This document shows, in pieces, positions 7,612-16,342 of a stretch of 64,000 nucleotides of DNA. The DNA lies in contig DASZHD010000028.1 of the NCBI GenBank assembly GCA_035938175.1, forward strand, positions 61,625 to 125,624, written 5' to 3'. A program made the position numbers and the translations under genes. Each line of letters begins with the position of its first letter. Within the stretch, counting starts at the first letter, position 1. The notes beneath the pieces are model-generated. The model saw nothing but the letters and a program-made list of their open reading frames with translations, was not told where the DNA came from and made no database searches. This stretch comes from DASRDE01 sp035938175 (lineage in GTDB: Bacteria > Vulcanimicrobiota > Vulcanimicrobiia > Vulcanimicrobiales > Vulcanimicrobiaceae).

Positions 7612-9717
7612 ATGGCTGCAAGGGAATTTCCGCTCGAGCGGACACGCAATATCGGTATCGCCGCGCACATCGACGCGGGCAAGACGACGTGCACCGAACG
7701 CATTCTGTTCTACACGGGCCGCACGCACAAGATCGGTGAAGTGCACGACGGCGCCGCGACGATGGACTGGATGGTCCAGGAACAGGAGCGCGGCATCACG
7801 ATCACGTCCGCCGCTACGGCGTGCACGTGGCGCGAAACCCGAATCAACATCATCGATACGCCTGGCCACGTGGACTTCACGGTCGAGGTTGAACGTTCGC
7901 TGCGCGTGCTCGACGGACTCGTCGCCCTATTCGACTCGGTCGCTGCGGTACAGCCGCAGTCCGAAACGGTATGGCGTCAGGCCAACAAGTACAAAGTGCC
8001 GCGGATCATCTTCGTCAACAAGATGGACCGCATGGGCGCCGATTTCTTCAATGCCGTCAACAAGATCAAAGAACGACTCGGCGCCAACGCGACGCCGATT
8101 CAAGTGCCGATCGGTGCCGAAGACAACTTCAAGGGCGTCGTCGACCTCTTCACGATGAAGAAGATCGTCTACACGGACGACCTTGGTTCCACCATGGCCC
8201 AGGAGCCGGTGACCGACGCGGACGGCGAACTCAAAGAGCTCGCGCTCAAGTGGCGTCAGAACTTGGTCGAGAACATCGCCGAACAAGACGAAGAACTGCT
8301 CGAGATGTTCTTCGACGGCAAAGACCTGCCGATCGATCGCATGAAGGAAGCGCTTCGCAAGGCGACGATCGCGGGTACGGTTCTGCCGATGCTTTGCGGT
8401 TCGGCTTTCAAGAATAAGGGCGTGCAGCCGCTGCTCGACGCCGTCGTTGAGTACATGCCGTCGCCGCTCGATGCCAAGCCCATCGTCGGTAAGGATCCGA
8501 AAACCGAAGCCGAGATCATTCGCAAGCCCGACGACAACGAACCGTTCGCGGCGCTCGCGTTCAAGATTGCAACCGACCCGTACGGAAATCTCACGTACTT
8601 CCGGGTATATTCCGGCACGCTCGAAAAAGGCTCGTACGTCTATAATTCGCGTTCCGGCAAGAAAGAGCGCATCGGCCGCATTCTGCGGATGCACGCGAAC
8701 CATCGTGAAGACATCGATGCGATCGGCGCCGGCGACATTGCGGCGGCGGTCGGCATGACCGACACGCGCACGGGCGACACGCTGTGCGATGAAAAGCACG
8801 CGATTATGCTCGAATCGATCACCTTTCCGGAACCGGTCATCCATCAAGCGATCGAGCCGAAAACCAAGGGCGATCAAGATCAGCTCGGTAAGGGCCTCCA
8901 GCGCTTAGCGCAAGAGGATCCGACGTTCCGCATGCACACCGACGAAGAGACGCAGCAGACGATTATCGGCGGCATGGGCGAGCTGCATCTGGAAATCATT
9001 CTGGATCGCTTGCGCCGCGAGTTCAAAGTCGAAGCGAACGTGGGCAAACCGCAGGTCGCATACAAAGAAGCGATCACGAAGACCGTCGAAAAGCAGGGCA
9101 AGTTCGTCCGCCAGTCGGGCGGCAAAGGTCAGTACGGCGACGTGTGGCTGCGCGTTTCACCGGGTGAAGTCGGAAGCGGCTTCGTCTTCGAGTGGAAGAT
9201 CGTGGGCGGCGCGGTTCCGAAAGAATACGCCAAGGCCGTACAAGAAGGCATCCGCGAGTCTTCGCAAGCCGGCGTCCTTGCGGGCTATCCGGTGCTCGAC
9301 TTCAAGGTCGAAGCCTTCGACGGTTCGTACCACGATGTCGACTCCTCGGAAATGGCTTTCAAGATTGCAGCCTCGATGGGTTGGAAAGAAGCCAATCGTG
9401 CAGCCGGCCCGATTTTGCTCGAACCGATCATGAAAGTGGAAGTGACCACTCCCAAGGACTACATGGGTGCGATCACCGGCGACTTGAATCGCCGCCGCGG
9501 AATGATTCAAGCAACCGAAGAAGCGCCGGGCGGCGCGCAGGTGATCACCGCGCACGTTCCGCTCTCGGAGATGTTCGGGTACGCTACCGACATGCGTTCG
9601 GCAACCCAAGGCCGTGCGACGTACACGATGGAGTTTTCGCACTACGAGAAGGCCCCGAAGTCGGTTGAAGAGGAGATCGTGGCGAAAGCCGCCGGCAAGA
9701 AGACCTCTGCTGCCTAA
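7612..9717 (+). CDS. fusA: Elongation factor G
   Basis: Translocation GTPase of 701 residues, a typical length. GTPase motifs are intact: AHIDAGKTT (G1, residue ~18), RGIT (G2), DTPGHVDF (G3, ~83) and NKMDRMGA (G4, ~137). Domains II-V follow, with the conserved GGMGELHLEI and SGGKGQYG segments. Third gene of the str operon. One copy is seen here, so this is probably the housekeeping EF-G rather than an EF-G2 or tetracycline-resistance relative. Confidence 0.98.
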   Translation: MAAREFPLERTRNIGIAAHIDAGKTTCTERILFYTGRTHKIGEVHDGAATMDWMVQEQERGITITSAATACTWRETRINIIDTPGHVDFTVEVERSLRVLDGLVALFDSVAAVQPQSETVWRQANKYKVPRIIFVNKMDRMGADFFNAVNKIKERLGANATPIQVPIGAEDNFKGVVDLFTMKKIVYTDDLGSTMAQEPVTDADGELKELALKWRQNLVENIAEQDEELLEMFFDGKDLPIDRMKEALRKATIAGTVLPMLCGSAFKNKGVQPLLDAVVEYMPSPLDAKPIVGKDPKTEAEIIRKPDDNEPFAALAFKIATDPYGNLTYFRVYSGTLEKGSYVYNSRSGKKERIGRILRMHANHREDIDAIGAGDIAAAVGMTDTRTGDTLCDEKHAIMLESITFPEPVIHQAIEPKTKGDQDQLGKGLQRLAQEDPTFRMHTDEETQQTIIGGMGELHLEIILDRLRREFKVEANVGKPQVAYKEAITKTVEKQGKFVRQSGGKGQYGDVWLRVSPGEVGSGFVFEWKIVGGAVPKEYAKAVQEGIRESSQAGVLAGYPVLDFKVEAFDGSYHDVDSSEMAFKIAASMGWKEANRAAGPILLEPIMKVEVTTPKDYMGAITGDLNRRRGMIQATEEAPGGAQVITAHVPLSEMFGYATDMRSATQGRATYTMEFSHYEKAPKSVEEEIVAKAAGKKTSAA

Positions 9718-9777
9718 GTAACTGTCATTACAACCAAAGTAACTCGAAAATAAACAAAAGGAAAACGAAAGCGAATC

Positions 9778-10980
9778 ATGGCGAAGGCTAAATTCGAACG
9801 TACCAAACCGCACGTCAACATCGGCACGACGGGGCACGTCGACCACGGTAAGACGACGCTTACCGCGGCAATCATCAATTGCCTCGCCACCGAGAACGCA
9901 AACATTCAGAAGCGCAACGTTGACGACATCGATAACGCGCCCGAAGAAAAAGAGCGCGGCATTACGATCGCGATCTCGCACCAAGAGTACGAGACCGCGA
10001 AGCGCCACTACGCGCACGTCGACTGCCCGGGCCACGCCGACTACATCAAGAACATGATCACCGGCGCCGCTCAGATGGACGGCGCGATCCTGGTCGTGTC
10101 CGCAACCGACGGCCCGATGCCGCAAACGCGCGAGCACATTCTGTTGATGAAACAGGTCGGCGTTCCGTACATCGTCGTGTTCCTGAACAAGGTCGACATG
10201 GTCGATGATGAAGAGCTGCTCGAGCTCGTCGAGATGGAAGTGCGCGAGCTGCTCAGCCAGTACGAGTTCCCGGGCGACACGACGCCGATCATTCGCGGCT
10301 CGGCGCTCAAAGCGCTCAACAGCTCCGGCAAGCGTGGCGACCCGGATGCCGATCCGATCTTCAAGCTCATGGACACGGTCGACGAGTACATTCCGGACCC
10401 GGTCCGCGAAACCGACAAGCCGTTCCTGATGCCGGTTGAAGACGTCTTCACGATCACCGGCCGCGGAACCGTCGGCACGGGCCGCGTGGAGCGCGGGCAG
10501 ATCAAGGTCGGCGAAGAAGTCGAGATCGTCGGTTTGCAAGAGGAGACCAAGAAGACCGTCGTCACCGGTATCGAGATGTTCCGCAAGCTGCTGGATGCGG
10601 GAATCGCCGGCGACAACATCGGCGTATTGCTGCGCGGCGTTGATCGCAACGACATCGAGCGCGGACAAGTGCTCGCAAAGCCCGGTTCGATCAAACCGCA
10701 CAAGAAGTTCAAAGCCGAAGTGTACGTCCTCTCGAAAGAAGAGGGCGGCCGCCACACGCCGTTCTTCGCAAACTACCGTCCGCAGTTCTATTTCCGCACG
10801 ACCGACGTGACCGGAACCATCAAACTGCCGGAAGGCGTCGAGATGGTCATGCCCGGCGATAACGTTGCGATGGAAGTGGAGTTGATCACGCCGGTTGCGT
10901 GCGAAGAGGGTCTGCGTTTCGCAATTCGCGAGGGCGGCCGTACGGTCGGCGCAGGCGTCGTCGTCGGGGTTCAAGACTAA
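9778..10980 (+). CDS. tuf: Elongation factor Tu
   Basis: 400-residue GTPase that delivers aminoacyl-tRNA to the ribosome. G1 is GHVDHGKTT (residues ~18-26), G3 is DCPGHADY (~81), G4 is NKVDMVDD (~136) and G5 is RGSALKAL. Domains 2 and 3 are complete and end GAGVVVGVQD. The 60-base fusA-tuf gap is A-rich and carries AAAGGAAAA before the start. In many bacteria tuf is duplicated; only one copy is visible here. Confidence 0.98.
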   Translation: MAKAKFERTKPHVNIGTTGHVDHGKTTLTAAIINCLATENANIQKRNVDDIDNAPEEKERGITIAISHQEYETAKRHYAHVDCPGHADYIKNMITGAAQMDGAILVVSATDGPMPQTREHILLMKQVGVPYIVVFLNKVDMVDDEELLELVEMEVRELLSQYEFPGDTTPIIRGSALKALNSSGKRGDPDADPIFKLMDTVDEYIPDPVRETDKPFLMPVEDVFTITGRGTVGTGRVERGQIKVGEEVEIVGLQEETKKTVVTGIEMFRKLLDAGIAGDNIGVLLRGVDRNDIERGQVLAKPGSIKPHKKFKAEVYVLSKEEGGRHTPFFANYRPQFYFRTTDVTGTIKLPEGVEMVMPGDNVAMEVELITPVACEEGLRFAIREGGRTVGAGVVVGVQD

Positions 10981-10985
10981 CAGCA

Positions 10986-11294
10986 ATGGCTAAGCAGAAA
11001 ATCCGCATCCGCCTCAAGGCATACGACCACAAAGTGCTCGACCAATCGGCGGAGCGGATCGTCGAGACCGCAAAGCGCACCGGCGCGTTCGTCAGCGGAC
11101 CGGTTCCGTTGCCGACGGAAATCAACCGGTTTTGCGTGAACCGCTCGCCGCACGTCGACAAGAAGTCGCGCGAACACTTCGAGATGCGCACGCACAAACG
11201 GCTCATCGACATTCTGCAAGCGTCGCCGAAGACGATGGACGCGCTGATGCACCTGGATCTGCCGGCCGGCGTCGACATCGAACTCAAAGCGTAG
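10986..11294 (+). CDS. rpsJ: 30S ribosomal protein S10 (uS10)
   Basis: 102 residues, normal length, starting MAKQKIRIRLKAYDHK, with the S10 core FVSGPVPLPTE and the loop RSPHVDKKSREHFEMR. S10 is a head protein and also NusE, the transcription-antitermination partner of NusB. It begins five bases after the tuf stop and is the last gene of this operon, followed by a strong terminator. In most bacteria rpsJ leads directly into rplC; here the next S10-operon gene is 7.7 kb away. Confidence 0.98.
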   Translation: MAKQKIRIRLKAYDHKVLDQSAERIVETAKRTGAFVSGPVPLPTEINRFCVNRSPHVDKKSREHFEMRTHKRLIDILQASPKTMDALMHLDLPAGVDIELKA

Positions 11295-11316
11295 TCGCCC
11301 GAAGCGCCACACTTCA

Positions 11317-11351
11317 AAAAGCCGCGGTAATCCCGCGGCTTTTCTTTTTTA
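11317..11351 (+). terminator. Intrinsic terminator of the str operon
   Basis: Perfect stem AAGCCGCGG / CCGCGGCTT (11319-11327 and 11333-11341) with loop TAATC, followed by TTCTTTTTT. It separates rpsJ from the rest of the S10 genes. Confidence 0.9.
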
Positions 11352-11446
11352 TCTACGTCTCGGGAGGGATGACTGCAACAAAAGAGGCAAGCAGGATTCA
11401 ATCCCTCCGCGGCGTCCAAGCCGCTTCACTCTGAGAGGAGATGACC

Positions 11447-11683
11447 ATGGAAGTCAAACCATCGTATTTGGGGACCATGATCGCACTCGCCACTGCCGCA
11501 TTCGGCCTGATAGCCGCTCTCGCGTGGAACAAATTCATCACGGATCTCATCGCGTTGTTTCTGAAACCCGGTAGCGGCATATGGGCCGAGCTGGTATATG
11601 CCGTGATCATCACGGTAATCGCCGTGGTCGTCATCCAGAATCTCGGAAAACTCGCCGAACGGGACGCCGGCCCGAAGGTCTAG
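11447..11683 (+). CDS. Small DUF5654-type membrane protein
   Basis: 78 residues, beginning MEVKPSYLGTMIALATAAFG, with two hydrophobic helices flanking a short soluble loop. The pattern GLIAALAWNKFITDLI matches the small DUF5654 family found in bacteria and archaea, whose function is not known. Two ATGs are possible; I chose 11447 because GGAG (11437-11440) then lies six bases upstream, whereas it directly abuts the ATG at 11441. It is the first gene after the str-operon terminator and is convergent with the long PP2C gene. Confidence 0.65.
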   Translation: MEVKPSYLGTMIALATAAFGLIAALAWNKFITDLIALFLKPGSGIWAELVYAVIITVIAVVVIQNLGKLAERDAGPKV

Positions 11684-11686
11684 GTC

Positions 11687-14575
11687 TCAGCGCCGCTCGA
11701 GGTTCAGTTCCGCGGCGATGTGATTTCCGTATCCGGGAATGCGTTCCACGCGCAGCGAGCGCGTAAGCAGTGAAATTATGTAGAGCCCGCGTCCGGATTC
11801 GCTGAGCGGATTCTTCGGAAGCGAGGGGTTGCGCACGACGCCCTTTCCACGATCGATCACGTGCAGCATCGGGTACGTTCCGGTCCAGTCGATCTTGACA
11901 TCGATTGGGCCCGGCGCGTGCCGGACGACGTTACCGACCAATTCGCCGAACACGAGTTCGGCAGCTTCGAAATCGCCGCGCGGATCCGCATGTTCGCGCA
12001 GGTACGCGATCAGTTGCGTGCGCGCTTCGTGCGCCGCCTGCGCGTTTTCCGCATCGAACGACCATTGCGTTCCCATGCCGAAACGGACGGTCAGCACGGC
12101 GGTATCGTCTTGCGCCGCAAGCGGCAGGCAGGCGTCGCACACGAAACGTGCGGCGCTGCGCACGTATAGAATCGCCGACGACTCGGCAATCGCGCGCAGG
12201 CGCCGTTCTCCGAACGCCAAATCGCGCGTCGCTTCGGTGAGCCCGTCGGTATACAATAGCAACAGCTGCGCGCCGTCGAGCGAGATCTCTTTACTCTGCT
12301 CGCGATCGGTGTCGCGGAGGCCGAGCGGCAATCCGTCCGACGCGACTTCGACTAGAACGTCGCCCCCCCGCCGCAGCAGCGGCGGCGGATGGCCGGCGGA
12401 AGCATAACGCAGGCGCGTGCGATCCGCGCTGACGATCCCGATGAACGCGGTTGCGATCGCCGACGATCCTCGCGAGCGCAAACTGAAATCGACCAGATCC
12501 AGAATACGCGCCGGGTCGCGTTCGTAAAGACTGGCCATTCCCAACGCTTGCCGCAGCTTGCCCATGAGACCCGCGGCGCGCAGGCCGCGCCCCGTAACAT
12601 CGCCGACGCTGATTGCGATCGCGCCGTCGGGCAGTGTGAGCGCATCGTACCAGTCGCCGCCCACGTCGGCTTCGTTGGAACTCGGGCGGTATTCGGCGTC
12701 GAACGTCAGACCGGGAGCGACCGGCAGCGTTCCCGGCTGCGGCAGCAGCGCGCTTTGCAACGCCTGCGCGATGCGGCGTTCGCGTTCGAGCGTGCGGGCG
12801 TGTTCGATCGCGATCGAAAGGCGGCGTCCTAGATCCTCGAGCAACGGCAGGTCGTCGTCGTGTTCCGATAAATCCGGCGCGCTCCAGCAAACGACCAGCG
12901 CGCCGAACGTTTCGCCGTGCGAGTACAACGGTATTGCGATGGCGGTCCGCGCGTCCAGTAACGCGATGTCGCGCGCCAGGTATTCCCAGACGATTGCGGA
13001 TATCGCGGAAACGCTCAAGTCGCGGAAAATGCGGGAAGCTCGAAGACTCAGAAAATGTGATACCCGATCCTCTGCCGCCGGCCGGAAAATTCGTTGACCG
13101 CGAAGCCGCGCGATAACTTCATCGAGTCGCGACTCCCGGTACGCCGCGCTGGCCGTGCGGACGCCTTCGTTCCCGGCGGTGGTGAAAATGGCGGCGAAAT
13201 CGGCAACCTCCGAAACCAAGAGTTCCGTCACGCGATCCATCGTGCTTTGCAGATCGAACGATTCAAACAGCATCTCGCTGGCGTGCGCGATGAAGCGCAG
13301 CCGTGCCGCGCGCTGGCGTTCGCGTTCGTACGCGCGCGCCGTTCCGATTGCGATTGCCGCTCCCTGAGCGACCATCTGTACGACGGCGAGGTCTTCACCG
13401 GTGAACGTGCGCGCGGAGTCCGTCGACAACAGCGTAATTGCGCCGAACGTGCTGCCGCGGTGCGTCAGCGGCACGACCATCATGGAATGCACCTGCGCCG
13501 ACGTACTCGGCTGCTGCCGGGACGTTCCCGCAAATGACGGCAGCAGCGTCGAAACGTTGCGCTGTATCGCGGCATCGAGAGCCGGCCCCGCCGCCAGCGA
13601 CCGCAAAGGCTCGCGATCTTCGGGCAAGGTAGTCTCCCGGTGCGCCGTGGCAAGCACTTCGCAGGCGTCGCGATCGTTCACTATCGTGATGAAACACGAG
13701 TCCGCGATTCTCGAAATCGCCAGCGTGGCGAGCTCGGTGCAGATCTGACGCACGTCGAGAAGTGATGCCAGTGCGTTCGTCGCTTCGAGCATAAAGCGCA
13801 GGTTGTCGTTGGCCCGCACCTGCGCGTCGATATCCGTAGCGGTTCCGATCCAATTGACGATGTGCCCCGCGTCGTCGCGAATCGGCAAAGCGCGTGCGAT
13901 GAACCAGCGGTACGTTCCGTCACGGACAGAGCGCAGACGGTACTGAATCTCGTACGGCTGACCGGACTCCAGCGCTCCCGACCAGCGCTTCCACGTCATG
14001 CCCAAATCGTCGGGGTGAACGACTCCTTTGCCGCCGGCATGCTGCATGCGCTCGACCGTGACCCCGGTGTACTCCAGCCACGGCTGATTGAAATATTCAA
14101 TCGTTCCGTCGGGCGAGGCGATCCATGCGAGCTGCGGCATGGCTTCGGCAACGACACGAAACCGATCGGCGGCACCTTGCTCGGCCGAAATACTCGCAGT
14201 GATGTCGCTTATCGCCCCCGCAAAGCCGCCGAGTCCGCCGTCACTGTGCAGTATCGGCGAGAGCCGGATGCGCGCCGTGCGCGCCGGCGCACCCGAAGAG
14301 ATCGGCACGTGAAACTCGAGCGGCGTAGCTTGCGCAACGGCTTCGGACCACCGCTCCTCCAGCAGCTGTCTGTTGTTTTCCCCCAGCGCTTCGAGCCATG
14401 GCGCGCCGATCGCGCGGTCGCGCGATAGGCCCAATAATTGCAGAGCGCGCTCGGTGGCATATAGCAGAACGCCGTCCGCATCGACCTCGAAAAGGCCGAC
14501 GGCCGCGTATCGGGCAATGCGCTCTAACCGCTCGTTCTCAGACGGCGTGTCGGACTCTGCCTGGCGGAACGCCAT
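11687..14575 (-). CDS. PAS-PAS-GAF-GAF-PP2C phosphatase with C-terminal anti-sigma-like ATPase domain
   Basis: A 962-residue soluble regulator. In order: PAS (~18-130), PAS (~138-255), GAF (~265-415), GAF (~425-600), SpoIIE-type PP2C phosphatase (~610-830) with GGDWYDA, GDVTGRG, SAGHPPPLL and YTDGLTEA supplying the metal-binding Asp residues, and an HATPase_c domain (~840-962) with N-box ELVGNVVRHA and SGRGLYII. By family knowledge the phosphatase would dephosphorylate an anti-sigma-factor antagonist and the RsbW-like domain would phosphorylate it. Both opposing activities are on one chain, as in other large sensory Rsb proteins. No STAS partner gene is adjacent. Confidence 0.88.
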   Translation of the reverse strand: MAFRQAESDTPSENERLERIARYAAVGLFEVDADGVLLYATERALQLLGLSRDRAIGAPWLEALGENNRQLLEERWSEAVAQATPLEFHVPISSGAPARTARIRLSPILHSDGGLGGFAGAISDITASISAEQGAADRFRVVAEAMPQLAWIASPDGTIEYFNQPWLEYTGVTVERMQHAGGKGVVHPDDLGMTWKRWSGALESGQPYEIQYRLRSVRDGTYRWFIARALPIRDDAGHIVNWIGTATDIDAQVRANDNLRFMLEATNALASLLDVRQICTELATLAISRIADSCFITIVNDRDACEVLATAHRETTLPEDREPLRSLAAGPALDAAIQRNVSTLLPSFAGTSRQQPSTSAQVHSMMVVPLTHRGSTFGAITLLSTDSARTFTGEDLAVVQMVAQGAAIAIGTARAYERERQRAARLRFIAHASEMLFESFDLQSTMDRVTELLVSEVADFAAIFTTAGNEGVRTASAAYRESRLDEVIARLRGQRIFRPAAEDRVSHFLSLRASRIFRDLSVSAISAIVWEYLARDIALLDARTAIAIPLYSHGETFGALVVCWSAPDLSEHDDDLPLLEDLGRRLSIAIEHARTLERERRIAQALQSALLPQPGTLPVAPGLTFDAEYRPSSNEADVGGDWYDALTLPDGAIAISVGDVTGRGLRAAGLMGKLRQALGMASLYERDPARILDLVDFSLRSRGSSAIATAFIGIVSADRTRLRYASAGHPPPLLRRGGDVLVEVASDGLPLGLRDTDREQSKEISLDGAQLLLLYTDGLTEATRDLAFGERRLRAIAESSAILYVRSAARFVCDACLPLAAQDDTAVLTVRFGMGTQWSFDAENAQAAHEARTQLIAYLREHADPRGDFEAAELVFGELVGNVVRHAPGPIDVKIDWTGTYPMLHVIDRGKGVVRNPSLPKNPLSESGRGLYIISLLTRSLRVERIPGYGNHIAAELNLERR

Positions 14576-14636
14576 GATTCGTCTCTACCCATTCGATTGC
14601 ATGGATACGCCTGCCCGCCCGGCGAAAGGGCTGATC

Positions 14637-15062
14637 ATGCCGATCCCTCTGCATGAGGCGCGAGAGCGCACGTTTTCGGGTACGCGCCGGCGCATCTTTC
14701 AGCTCCTGGTCGACATGGGCACGTCGAATGACGTCATTTGGCCGTTTCCGGCGCAGCCGTTCATGCGTTCGCCGGGGCCCCTGGTGCCGGGAAAAACGGA
14801 GGAGTGGCATAACGGATTTCATGCCATCCTTGAAGAGGTCGTGCCCGAGGAACGGATCGTTTGGCGCATACAAAATGAAGGATTTGAGGGTACGCACGGA
14901 TTTTACCTGAGCGGCGACGCAAAAAAAACAACCGTGCAGCACCGCATCGAAGCAACCCTGAACGATACGGAGGGGCGGCTGTTGTGGCGCCGTTTGGAAG
15001 ACGCCAACGAGCGCTCGATGGAAGCGCTTTTCGACAAAATCGCCCGCGTCCTGAAACGCTAG
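14637..15062 (+). CDS. SRPBCC (START-like) domain protein
   Basis: 141 residues beginning MPIPLHEARERTF, with the alternating strand pattern of a helix-grip fold and the C-terminal long helix ANERSMEALFDKIARVLKR. SRPBCC proteins bind hydrophobic ligands in a deep cavity; the ligand here is unknown. The frame is open upstream, but AAAGG (14625-14629) sits about seven bases before the ATG at 14637, and a second in-frame ATG lies at 14601. The gene is divergent from the PP2C gene and runs straight into the acyl-CoA dehydrogenase, two bases away, suggesting co-transcription. Confidence 0.6.
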   Translation: MPIPLHEARERTFSGTRRRIFQLLVDMGTSNDVIWPFPAQPFMRSPGPLVPGKTEEWHNGFHAILEEVVPEERIVWRIQNEGFEGTHGFYLSGDAKKTTVQHRIEATLNDTEGRLLWRRLEDANERSMEALFDKIARVLKR

Positions 15063-15064
15063 AA

Positions 15065-16255
15065 ATGACGACGGTCAATAAAGAGCGCGTCGCTACACCC
15101 GATGCGCTGGATTTCTTGAACATCGACGCGCTTTTGAACGACGAAGAGCGCATGATTCGCGATACGGTTCGCGCGTACGTTACCGATCGTATTCTTCCGA
15201 ACGTGGGTGAATGGTTCGAAGAAGGCACCCTTCCGCGCGAACTCGGCATCGAGCTGGGAAAGCTCGGCGTCCTCGGCATGCATTTGCACGGATACGGGTG
15301 TCCGGGTGCGAGCGCGGTTGCGTACGGTCTGACGTGCATGGAACTCGAGGCCGGCGATTCCGGCGTTCGCAGCTTTGCTTCAGTGCAAGGTTCGCTGGCG
15401 ATGTACGCGCTTTACCGTTGGGCGAGCGAAGAACAGAAACAGCTATGGCTGCCGCGCATGGCGCGCGGCGAGGCGCTCGGGTGTTTCGGCTTAACCGAGC
15501 CTGACTTTGGAAGCAATCCCGCCGGCATGCGCACGTACGCCCGCCGCGACGGAAGCGATTGGGTGCTGAACGGCGCCAAAATGTGGATTACGAACGGCGG
15601 CATCGCCGATGTGGCGATCGTTTGGGCGCAAACGGAGGAAGGGATCCGCGGATTCGCCGTTCCCACGCAGAGCAAAGGCTTTTCGGCGCGCAGCATCGAG
15701 CGTAAACTTTCGCTGCGCGCGTCGATCACTTCCGAGCTCGTTTTGGACGATTGCCGCGTTCCCGGCGAGACCGCGTTTCCCGACGTGCGCGGCTTGGCCG
15801 GCCCGCTTGCATGTCTGAACGAGGCGCGCTACGGGATCATTTGGGGCGCGATGGGTGCGGCGCGATCCTGCTACGAGACCGCGCTCTCGTACGCCAAGAG
15901 CCGCGTGCAGTTCGACCGTGCGATCGCCGGGTACCAATTGACGCAGCAGAAGCTCGTCAACATGCTGCTTGAAATCGGCAAGGGCACACTTCTCGCGCTG
16001 CACATCGGCCGAATGAAAGACGAAGGCCGCGCGCATCCGTCGCATGTCAGCTTCGGCAAGTTGAACAACGTTCGCGAGGCGTTGGCAATAGCGCGTGAGG
16101 CCCGCACGATTTTGGGCGCGAGCGGCGTAACGCTGGAATATCCGATTATTCGCCACATGAATAATCTTGAATCGGTTCTCACCTACGAAGGAACGAGCGA
16201 GGTCCACACCCTGATTCTGGGGCAGACGATCACGGGCTCGAACGCTTTTACCTAA
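15065..16255 (+). CDS. gcdH: Acyl-CoA dehydrogenase, glutaryl-CoA dehydrogenase-like
   Basis: 396 residues, the usual length of this FAD enzyme. It carries the glutaryl-CoA-dehydrogenase hallmarks: GYGCPGASAVAYGL, the substrate-binding stretch ELEAGDSGVRSFASVQ (Glu and Arg that hold the distal carboxylate), GCFGLTEPDFGSNP, and the catalytic Glu in TYEGTSEVH near the C-terminus. Family reaction: oxidation and decarboxylation of glutaryl-CoA to crotonyl-CoA in lysine/tryptophan catabolism. The paired Glu/Arg residues make GCDH more likely than a short-chain enzyme. The electron acceptor genes are not nearby. Confidence 0.82.
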   Translation: MTTVNKERVATPDALDFLNIDALLNDEERMIRDTVRAYVTDRILPNVGEWFEEGTLPRELGIELGKLGVLGMHLHGYGCPGASAVAYGLTCMELEAGDSGVRSFASVQGSLAMYALYRWASEEQKQLWLPRMARGEALGCFGLTEPDFGSNPAGMRTYARRDGSDWVLNGAKMWITNGGIADVAIVWAQTEEGIRGFAVPTQSKGFSARSIERKLSLRASITSELVLDDCRVPGETAFPDVRGLAGPLACLNEARYGIIWGAMGAARSCYETALSYAKSRVQFDRAIAGYQLTQQKLVNMLLEIGKGTLLALHIGRMKDEGRAHPSHVSFGKLNNVREALAIAREARTILGASGVTLEYPIIRHMNNLESVLTYEGTSEVHTLILGQTITGSNAFT

Positions 16256-16342
16256 CGGCGGCTTGCTCGCGAAACGACCCGGGCCCCGGATTCGTTTTCT
16301 CCAGTGACTTGTCCGCGAAGGCTGATGAGAAGCGAGGAAACG

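Noticed and set aside
9157..10986. 609-residue open frame on the minus strand
   Set aside because: It is antisense to fusA and tuf, an artefact of GC-rich codon use.
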